Of a stretch of 17,062 nt of DNA, positions 1 to 8,532 are shown one piece after another. The stretch lies in contig CAMLMI010000066.1 in assembly GCA_946480965.1 (NCBI GenBank), positions 1 through 17,062 on the forward strand, given 5' to 3'. Each line of letters starts with the position of its first letter. Within the stretch, counting starts at the first letter, position 1. Below the pieces are notes generated by a model, which worked only from the letters and a program-made list of their open reading frames with translations, had not been told where the DNA came from and made no database searches. The translations under genes were made by a program, and so were the position numbers. The DNA comes from an uncultured Verrucomicrobiales bacterium (GTDB lineage Bacteria > Verrucomicrobiota > Verrucomicrobiae > Limisphaerales > CANJSG01).

Positions 1-737
1 AGGAAGCCACCATTGGGCGGCTGGATCGAATCCAGCACCTGGAAGACGGTTTTCGCCACCGCGCCCCGCAGCCACTTCAGACCCGGTGTCGGCGCATGGA
101 AGTGCCGGGCATACCCGATGGCGATCAAGGCCGGCAACGCATAGCTCACCACCGGCAGCCGCAGCGCCGCGAACCACGACGGTGGAAACGCCGCCAGCTC
201 GAACGGCAACGGGATCACATGCCGCCACGCCTGCGGCCCGTTCCCGAACCGGCCCGACAACGCGCACAGCGTGAGGATGGGCACGGAGAAGGTGCGGTCT
301 TCGCCATAGCGTTCGAGGATCTTCGCCGCGATGGCGTCCGGCGAAACCGCGCCACAATGGTCCTTCAGCCAGGCCTCCGCCTTGGCCAGCACGGGCGAGA
401 ATTCCTCCAGCAAATCCGGCCGCACAAAGAACGCCGCCCAGACCAGCGTGGTGGTGCTGACGTTGCTCCGGCTCAGGACCGTGTCGCCCCAGCCACCGTC
501 GGCGTTCGCGTGCGCCGCCAGCCAGCGCAGACCGCGCGTCGTCCGCTCCCGGGAACGATCCTCCGCCATCGCACCGTGGCGCGCCGACAGCTCCAGCGCC
601 ACCACCGCCGTGGCCGTGGACAATGCACTGGCCGAAAGTTCGCCGACCCAATGCCCCGCCGCGTTGCGCCCGGCCAGGAGATGGGCGCGGGCGGTGTTCA
701 GGGCGGATTCCAGACGGGCTCGGTTCACGGCTTCCAT
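1..737 (-). CDS. Squalene/hopene-cyclase-like protein (prenyltransferase/squalene oxidase repeat family), 3' end cut off
   Basis: Translating the minus strand from the ATG at 737-735 gives 245 codons with no stop before the window edge, so only the N-terminal part is present. Visible signatures are GHWVGELSASALSTATA (residues 28-44), a QW-type repeat RGLRWLAAHANADGGWGDT (68-86), SNVSTTTLVWAAFF (91-104), YGEDRTFSVPIL (144-155) and the segment LAAFPPSWFAALRLPVVSYA (181-200). These resemble squalene-hopene cyclases and related triterpene cyclase-like proteins, which fold linear isoprenoids such as squalene into polycyclic lipids at the membrane. The DXDD catalytic motif of true cyclases would lie in the missing part, so activity cannot be judged. 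An in-frame ATG at 827 would add 30 residues, but the family-like start (NRARLESALNTARAHLLAGR) begins just after 737. It diverges from the plus-strand cluster and is probably not functionally linked to it. Confidence 0.82.
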   Translation of the reverse strand, partial: MEAVNRARLESALNTARAHLLAGRNAAGHWVGELSASALSTATAVVALELSARHGAMAEDRSRERTTRGLRWLAAHANADGGWGDTVLSRSNVSTTTLVWAAFFVRPDLLEEFSPVLAKAEAWLKDHCGAVSPDAIAAKILERYGEDRTFSVPILTLCALSGRFGNGPQAWRHVIPLPFELAAFPPSWFAALRLPVVSYALPALIAIGYARHFHAPTPGLKWLRGAVAKTVFQVLDSIQPPNGGF

Positions 738-874
738 CCGACAAGATCGCCCTGCCCAAGGGCAAGGGTCCAGGCGCGGGAACCTGCTTGAACCTCCATC
801 GCCGCGTCGGATCTGGGCCGCTGTCATTCCGGCCTTGCCCGCCATTCCGCGCCGCGCGCATGGTCGCCCCATCC
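738..874. promoter_or_regulatory. Divergent intergenic spacer with an operator-like inverted repeat
   Basis: This spacer separates the minus-strand cyclase-like gene from the first plus-strand gene and must hold the start signals of both. It contains an inverted repeat at 750-768: CCCTGCCC, then AA, then GGGCAAGGG, with one unpaired A in the right arm. The two-base centre makes it look more like a dyad binding site than an RNA hairpin. No convincing -10/-35 pair is visible on either strand. Its role as an operator is inference only. Confidence 0.3.
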
Positions 875-2182
875 ATGAAGGTTTCGAGGGCCATCCTGCT
901 CCTCTCCACGCTCGCGCTCCTGGTGCTCGGCGTGGCGTTCGCCGTCTGGCTCGCGCCGCGGTTCCGCACGGAAGCCGTCACGCTGCCCGATGGCACCGTG
1001 ATCGAGTTCCTCGGCACGGGCGTGGGCGGAGCAACCTTCTCCACCGAGAAGCCGTGGGAAAAGTTCGCCCGCCGCCATCTGCCCTGGCGGTTCCAGAAAT
1101 GGATGCGCCCGGCACTGTCCCTGAGCTGTTCCAGCGGTTCGAATTCCGTCACCGCGTATTTCCTCCTGACGACGCCGGGTGGTGGCCCGATCACGCGAAT
1201 CCCGTGGGAAGGCCATCGGGTCGGTGATGGCCGGGGAGAGTGGTTCGCGCGCCAAGGCGGCTCGTGTTCCAGCGGCGGCGGACCGATGCTCCACGGGCTC
1301 GTTTTTCGGGCACACCACCGGCGCCAACCGGAGTTCATCGTCCAGTTCCTCGGCCAGAAGGATGCGGTCATCGCCGAGTTCAAGGTGCCGAACCCCGTCC
1401 GTGGCCCGTTCCCCGAATGGCAGGCGGTTCCGCTGCCGCAGACACGCACCAACGGTCCGGTCTCGCTCACCCTGCGCGCGGCCAACCGGGCCGGACGGGA
1501 CGATTACCCGTATCTCAAGGCCGATTGGGAAGTGGTCTCGGACGATCCGCTCTGGAAAAACGCCCGTCCGGGCTGGATTGCCGCGAGCGACGCCACGGGC
1601 AACTCCGGCCCTTATCTCTCCCCCCGTGAACCGGCCTGGAAGCTGTCCACGCAGCTCCACCGCCAGGAGGCGAAGGACTTCACCGACGAAGAAAAACGAA
1701 GCTTCCAAGCCCTGACTCCGCCCGGGCAAACCGAAGTGCGCACGCTGATCGAGACGCAGACCGTCGCCGGCGTGACCGTGAACCATCTGCTCCTGGTCGC
1801 TCCCGGCCGCCTGTCCCGGACCAATGGCCAGCCGTTCTTCCTCGAGCCCGGCACGTTCGGCTCCGGCAGCGGCAGCAGCAGCACCGGGGCCTCCATCCAC
1901 CGCTACTGGAACAGCGACACGCCCGCGTTGTTCTTCGAGATCCGCGGGCTCGGCGACCACGACGAGGTGAGGTTCCAGATAACGGGTTCCGACGGTCGGA
2001 AGATCGAGCTGGAAGACTCCGGCACAAGCTGGGAACAGGATCTCCGCACCGGCTACCGGCGGTTTCCGCCCGCCGAGCTCCCGGAGACGTTCAACCTCGA
2101 GCTCATCGTCAGCCGTCCGCTCTCCTTCGAGTTCATGATCGATCCGCGGGAGATCCGCGGCGCGGTGCAGAAAAATCCCTGA
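875..2182 (+). CDS. Membrane-anchored protein of unknown function
   Basis: The 435-residue protein starts MKVSR followed by a long hydrophobic stretch (about residues 6-27), an uncleaved anchor or signal peptide, so the rest should lie outside the cytoplasm. I do not recognise a named domain. The body looks beta-rich, with repeated LPDGT, PEWQAVPLPQT and FFEIRGLGDHDEVRFQ-type segments. It has only two cysteines, both in the same short motif: SCSSG at about 84-88 and again at about 130-134; they could form one disulfide after export. A Gly/Ser run (SGSGSSSTG, about 330-338) suggests a flexible linker. An ATG 15 bp upstream at 860 is an equally open start; 875 was chosen because Met-Lys directly precedes the hydrophobic segment. 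It lies 74 bp before the pectate lyase and may be transcribed with it. Confidence 0.72.
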   Translation: MKVSRAILLLSTLALLVLGVAFAVWLAPRFRTEAVTLPDGTVIEFLGTGVGGATFSTEKPWEKFARRHLPWRFQKWMRPALSLSCSSGSNSVTAYFLLTTPGGGPITRIPWEGHRVGDGRGEWFARQGGSCSSGGGPMLHGLVFRAHHRRQPEFIVQFLGQKDAVIAEFKVPNPVRGPFPEWQAVPLPQTRTNGPVSLTLRAANRAGRDDYPYLKADWEVVSDDPLWKNARPGWIAASDATGNSGPYLSPREPAWKLSTQLHRQEAKDFTDEEKRSFQALTPPGQTEVRTLIETQTVAGVTVNHLLLVAPGRLSRTNGQPFFLEPGTFGSGSGSSSTGASIHRYWNSDTPALFFEIRGLGDHDEVRFQITGSDGRKIELEDSGTSWEQDLRTGYRRFPPAELPETFNLELIVSRPLSFEFMIDPREIRGAVQKNP

Positions 2183-2256
2183 GAACGGGACCGTTTCCGC
2201 CGTGGTCGTCGGCCGGGTTCTTGCGCCAAAGTCTCCGCATCCACCGGATTTGCCCC

Positions 2257-3369
2257 ATGCCGAAGAATCTTTCTCCCCTCGCTCTCCGATGGCCCAGCCG
2301 GACGGCGCTTCCCGCTGTCCTGGCCCGGCTCGGCCTGCTGGTCGTCATGTTCGGCTGCTGCTTGGCCGGTGCGGCGGCGGCCGAGGAACAACAGGCTTCG
2401 TGGACGGTGGCCCGGGCGCTCCAGCAGCCGCCGGACTGGTTCCGGACGGACGAGGCCAAGCGCGTGCTCGCCGCCGTGCTGGCCAACCAGTCCGCCGCCG
2501 GCACCTGGCCCAAGAACGTCAATACCGCCGCCCCGCTGCCTCCGAAACCGCCGTCCGAGCTCCGGGGCACCTTCGACAACGGCGCCACCACCGGGGAACT
2601 CCGTCTCCTGGCACTCGCCTACGCCGCCACCGCCGATCCGGCCCTTCGCGACGCCTTTCTCAAGGGGCTCGGAGCCATTCTAGAAGGCCAGTATCCGACC
2701 GGGGGCTGGCCGCAGTTCCATCCGGCTCCCGCCGGCTCCTACCACCGCCACATCACCTACAACGATTCCTCGATGCAGCGCCTGTTGGAGCTGCTGCGGG
2801 AGGTGGACCGGGAGCCGCACTACGCTTTCGTGCCCGCCGAAACGCGGGAAAGGGTCCGCACCGCCTTCCAGCGCGGTCTCGATTGCATCGTGAAATCCCA
2901 GATCCGCGTGGCTGGCCGCTTGACCGTCTGGTGCGCCCAACACGATTCGGTCACGCTGGAGCCCCGGGCCGCCCGGACATTCGAACCCGTGTCGCTCAGC
3001 GGTGCGGAGAGCGCGGGCTTGCTGGTGTTTCTGATGGGCTTCGAGGCCCCCTCGCCCGAGGTCGTCCGCGCCGTCCATGCCGGGGCCCGCTGGTTCGCCG
3101 AATCGAAGATCTCCGGGATGCGCGAGACCCGCGTGGACGGGGACAAGAAGCTGGTGCCCGATCCGGCCGCGCCGCCGCTCTGGGCCCGGTTCTACGAGAT
3201 CGGCAGCAACCGCCCGATCTACTGCGGGCGCGACGGCGTGAAGCGTTACGATTTGGCGGAGATCGAGGCCGAACGCCGCAACGGCTACGCTTGGCACGGG
3301 ACCTGGGGCGAAAGCGTCGCCCGCCGCTACGCCGCCTGGGCCAAACGCTTCCCTGAACCCGCTCCTTGA
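2257..3369 (+). CDS. Secreted pectate lyase, polysaccharide lyase family 10 type
   Basis: PL10 enzymes cleave polygalacturonate by beta-elimination, usually with calcium. The 370-residue protein has an N-terminal export signal (charged region up to about residue 24, hydrophobic core 25-41, likely cut near AAAA-EE). The family signatures occur in order: GTFDNGATTGEL (104-115), GGWPQFHP (149-156), YHRHITYND (162-170), VWCAQHD (224-230), FEPVSLSGAES (242-252), ARFYEIGSNRPIYCGRDG (310-327) and GYAWHGTW (343-350). Length suits a single catalytic domain with no attached binding module. The ATG at 2257 is preferred to an in-frame TTG at 2221 because it places the signal peptide near the N terminus. 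The leader is C-rich without a Shine-Dalgarno sequence. The context, with GH10 and CE1 enzymes downstream, supports plant cell wall breakdown. Family assignment is by motif recognition, not a search. Confidence 0.88.
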   Translation: MPKNLSPLALRWPSRTALPAVLARLGLLVVMFGCCLAGAAAAEEQQASWTVARALQQPPDWFRTDEAKRVLAAVLANQSAAGTWPKNVNTAAPLPPKPPSELRGTFDNGATTGELRLLALAYAATADPALRDAFLKGLGAILEGQYPTGGWPQFHPAPAGSYHRHITYNDSSMQRLLELLREVDREPHYAFVPAETRERVRTAFQRGLDCIVKSQIRVAGRLTVWCAQHDSVTLEPRAARTFEPVSLSGAESAGLLVFLMGFEAPSPEVVRAVHAGARWFAESKISGMRETRVDGDKKLVPDPAAPPLWARFYEIGSNRPIYCGRDGVKRYDLAEIEAERRNGYAWHGTWGESVARRYAAWAKRFPEPAP

Positions 3370-3390
3370 CCGCCATTCCCCCGGTGGCGG
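3370..3390 (+). terminator. Possible hairpin terminator after the pectate lyase gene
   Basis: Immediately after the stop codon, CCGCCA (3370-3375) and TGGCGG (3385-3390) form a perfect 6-bp stem around a 9-base loop. There is no U-tract after it, so intrinsic termination is uncertain. The position between the lyase and the regulator genes suits a transcript boundary. Confidence 0.35.
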
Positions 3391-3464
3391 AACGCCCGGC
3401 ACGGGCCGTTGGCCGTCCGTCAGCCTCGCTGCCCGGATGATTTTCGGTCCGGGTGACGATTTCG

Positions 3465-3509
3465 TGTCTAAAATCCGAGTTCGCCGGAAGTATTGGTATA
3501 ACCTTGCCC
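3465..3509 (+). promoter_or_regulatory. AT-rich candidate promoter region before the sigma factor
   Basis: The 140-bp gap between the lyase and the sigma factor contains a short AT-rich patch that stands out in this GC-rich DNA. It includes two -10-like hexamers, TAAAAT at 3469-3474 and TATAAC at 3497-3502. The second lies only 8 bp before the proposed GTG start, so it would give an almost leaderless transcript. No good -35 element at 16-18 bp spacing was found for either. A promoter read by the ECF factor itself is possible but cannot be recognised without a known consensus. Confidence 0.3.
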
Positions 3510-4067
3510 GTGTTACCGGAACCCTCGCGCCGATCCGACGACGCTTCCGCTGCCCAACAGCGGTTCCTTTCCCTTTTCCTGCGCAGCGAGCGCGAGATCT
3601 ACCGCTACGTCGCGGCTCTGGTGCCGAACATGGACGACGCGGAGGACATCGTGCAGCAGACGGCGCTGGCGCTCTGGGAAAAGTTCGACGCCTACGATCC
3701 CTCCCGGCCGTTCACGCCCTGGGCCTGTCGTTTCGCGCTGAACAAGGCGCGGCAATGGATCGAGCGGCACCAGCGCTGGCGCGCGCTGCTGGAAGGCGGC
3801 CTGGCCGAGGAACTGGAGCAGCGCCGGGAGGAGCTGAAGCCCGAGTTGGAGGACCGGTTCCGCCATCTGGAGGGCTGCTTGGGACAGTTGCCCGCCGAAC
3901 AGCGCTCCCTCGTCGAGGGCTATTACTACCGCCGCGAGGAGATCGACCGCATCGCCGCCGGCGCGGGCCGCACCGTTGCCTCGACCTACAAGACTTTGCA
4001 GCGCATTCGGCAGGCCCTCCAGGGCTGCATCGAGAGCGCGGCGAAACCGGAAGGAAACGTGTTATGA
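3510..4067 (+). CDS. ECF sigma-70 factor, Rhodopirellula/Verrucomicrobium type
   Basis: An alternative sigma factor directs RNA polymerase to a limited set of promoters. The 185-residue protein has region 2 at about residues 15-85, with YRYVAALVPNMDDAEDIVQQ (31-50), ALWEKFDAYD and PFTPWACRFALNKAR, and region 4 at about 115-175, with RTVASTYKTLQRIRQALQGC as the DNA-binding helix-turn-helix and its flank. These fit the Planctomycete/Verrucomicrobium family of ECF factors (TIGR02989 type). I chose GTG at 3510 because the sequence upstream, open back to a GTG at 3453, carries no family feature. The stop overlaps the start of the FecR-LamG gene by 4 bp (ATGA), indicating translational coupling as expected for a sigma factor and its membrane regulator. 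The targets may include the surrounding secreted enzyme genes, but no sequence evidence proves this. Confidence 0.9.
   Translation: MLPEPSRRSDDASAAQQRFLSLFLRSEREIYRYVAALVPNMDDAEDIVQQTALALWEKFDAYDPSRPFTPWACRFALNKARQWIERHQRWRALLEGGLAEELEQRREELKPELEDRFRHLEGCLGQLPAEQRSLVEGYYYRREEIDRIAAGAGRTVASTYKTLQRIRQALQGCIESAAKPEGNVL
4054..4063 (+). promoter_or_regulatory. Ribosome binding site of the FecR-LamG gene
   Basis: A purine-rich stretch, GGAAGGAAA, ends 6 bases before the ATG at 4064, inside the 3' end of the sigma factor gene. It fixes the start of the FecR-LamG gene. It is one of the few clear Shine-Dalgarno sequences in the window; most secreted-enzyme genes here have C-rich leaders. Confidence 0.55.
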
Positions 4068-5707
4068 GGTTCACGTTTCCTTCCCACGCCTTCGATGAAG
4101 CGGTGGCCGCCGTCTGCCACGGCACCGCATCGGACGAGCAGATGCGGGCGCTGAACGTCCTCCTGCGCGGCGACGCGGCGGCGCGCGACGCCTACATCGT
4201 CCGGGTGGAGCTCCATTCGCGCATCGCCTCCCAGCCCAATCTTTTCGGGCCCGCCATTCGGACCTTACCCGATCCCGTCGCGGAACCGGCCGAGGAGACC
4301 GGATTCCCCTCCGCTTCCCGGTCCGGCCCGGCCGTCGGCGGACGCTTCCCAGGGTGGAACCGCGTCGTCGCCCTCGCCGCCTGTCTTGCGCTGCTGGTTG
4401 GCGCGGGCTGGTGGCTCTTCCGGGGTGCGGAGCACGGCGCCACGGGCCGGGCCGTGGCCATGCTGAACCGTGTGGCCGACGCACGCTGGAGCCCGGGCAG
4501 CGTCCAGCCCCGGCTGGGAGCCCCGTTGGAACCGGGTTTGCTCCGGCTGGAATCGGGTCTCGCCCAGATTGTCTTCTACAACGGAGCCCGGGTCGTGATC
4601 GAAGGCCCGGCCGAGCTGCGGCTCGTTTCCGCCACCGAAGCCGAATGCCTGAAGGGCCGGTTGACCGCCGACGTGCCGCCCGCCGCGCGGGGGTTCCGCG
4701 TGGTGGCGCCGCGCATGGACGTGACGGACTTGGGCACATCCTTCGGACTATCCATCGCGCAGGGCCGGTCCGAGCTGCACGTCTTCGAGGGCAGCGTCGA
4801 GCTGCGCACCGCCGCGTCCGTCACCCGGAATCTCCTGGAAGGACATGGCGCGGTGGTGGAGGGCGCGGGCGGCCTCAGGCCGGTTCCGGCCGATGCCTCG
4901 GGCTTCGCCGCGCTTTTCGATCTCCACGCCAAGTCCGTCGCCGCCGAGGCCCGGCGCTACGACCGCTGGCGCGAATCGAACCGCCGCCTCAAGCAGGACC
5001 CGTCCCTCTGGGTCCATTTCGACTTCGAGCACTCCGCCCCGACCGACTGGCGGATGCCCAACAGCGGGGCCCGCAGCAAGGCCGTGCCCGAGGCCACGAT
5101 CGTGGGCGGGCATTGGTCCGAGGGGCGCTGGAGCACCAAGCCCGCGCTGGAGTTCCGCGGCGTCGGCGACCGCGTGCGCCTGCACATCCCCGACGCGGCC
5201 GACGCCGTGACGTTCTCCGCCTGGGTGCGGGTGCAGGGGCTGGACCGGCAGATCAACTCGCTCTTCATGTCCGACGGCTTCCTCGCGGGCACGCTCCATT
5301 GGACGATCCGCAAGGACGGCGTGCAGGGCCTCACCGTGATCGGCCAGAAGGGAGACCACCAGATCCTGGCCAGCCCGCCGGTGTTCTCCGTGGACCAGTT
5401 CGGGCTCTGGACCCATGTGGCCGTGGTCGTGGACGGCAAGGCGCGGCGCGTGACGCACTTCATGAACGGCCGCCAGGTCAGCCAGCATTCCTTCCGCATC
5501 CCGCCGCCGTTCCGCCTCGGCTCGGCGGAGATCGGGAACTGGAACGCCGTCGGTTTCCCGGGCAACGACCCCTTCCTCCTCCGCAACTTCAGCGGCGTGA
5601 TGGACGAGTTCTGCCTCTTCGGCCGCGCCCTGACGGCTGCTGAGGTCCGCGCCCTGTATCAGGAGGGCAAACCGCAGACGGACACCGCCCCGGGCGCGGA
5701 CAAGTAG
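4064..5707 (+). CDS. FecR-like membrane regulator with C-terminal LamG-like domain (putative anti-sigma factor or sensor)
   Basis: The 547-residue protein has a cytoplasmic N-terminal part (about 1-98; the DEAVAAVCHGTASDEQMRAL segment is the helical region usual in such regulators), one membrane span (about 100-119, VVALAACLALLVGAGWWLF), a FecR-like beta region outside the membrane (about 125-270; MDVTDLGTSFGL at 218-229, HVFEGSVELR at 239-248), a short helical linker, and a concanavalin-like LamG domain (about 315-535; WVHFDFEH, AVTFSAWVRVQG, LWTHVAVVVDG, GVMDEFCLFGRALTAAEVRALY). FecR proteins relay outside signals to a partner sigma factor. Here the 4-bp overlap with the ECF gene makes that partner clear. 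LamG domains often bind glycans or proteins, so this one may sense polysaccharide, which is inference. The start is set by the overlap and the purine-rich site before it. Confidence 0.87.
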   Translation: MRFTFPSHAFDEAVAAVCHGTASDEQMRALNVLLRGDAAARDAYIVRVELHSRIASQPNLFGPAIRTLPDPVAEPAEETGFPSASRSGPAVGGRFPGWNRVVALAACLALLVGAGWWLFRGAEHGATGRAVAMLNRVADARWSPGSVQPRLGAPLEPGLLRLESGLAQIVFYNGARVVIEGPAELRLVSATEAECLKGRLTADVPPAARGFRVVAPRMDVTDLGTSFGLSIAQGRSELHVFEGSVELRTAASVTRNLLEGHGAVVEGAGGLRPVPADASGFAALFDLHAKSVAAEARRYDRWRESNRRLKQDPSLWVHFDFEHSAPTDWRMPNSGARSKAVPEATIVGGHWSEGRWSTKPALEFRGVGDRVRLHIPDAADAVTFSAWVRVQGLDRQINSLFMSDGFLAGTLHWTIRKDGVQGLTVIGQKGDHQILASPPVFSVDQFGLWTHVAVVVDGKARRVTHFMNGRQVSQHSFRIPPPFRLGSAEIGNWNAVGFPGNDPFLLRNFSGVMDEFCLFGRALTAAEVRALYQEGKPQTDTAPGADK

Positions 5708-5759
5708 CCGACATTCCCCCTTTAGCATCCCACAACCCCAACACCCAACCGAACCCTCC

Positions 5760-8493
<2,734 letters not shown>

Positions 8494-8532
8494 TCCCGGC
8501 CTCACCTGAACCGCCCTTTTGCCCGCCTTGCC

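Noticed and set aside
750..768. Terminator between the divergent genes
   Set aside because: The inverted repeat has a two-base centre and lies upstream of both genes, so a terminator makes no sense; kept only as an operator-like dyad.
96..1227. Long plus-strand open frames over the left end
   Set aside because: They are Arg/Pro/Ala-rich with no domain signature and lie opposite the minus-strand cyclase-like gene, whose translation shows clear family motifs.
3437..4063. Upstream extension of the FecR-LamG frame
   Set aside because: The frame is open but overlaps the whole sigma factor gene, is Arg/Gly/Ala-rich and has no FecR-family feature; the ATG at 4064 with its purine-rich site is the real start.
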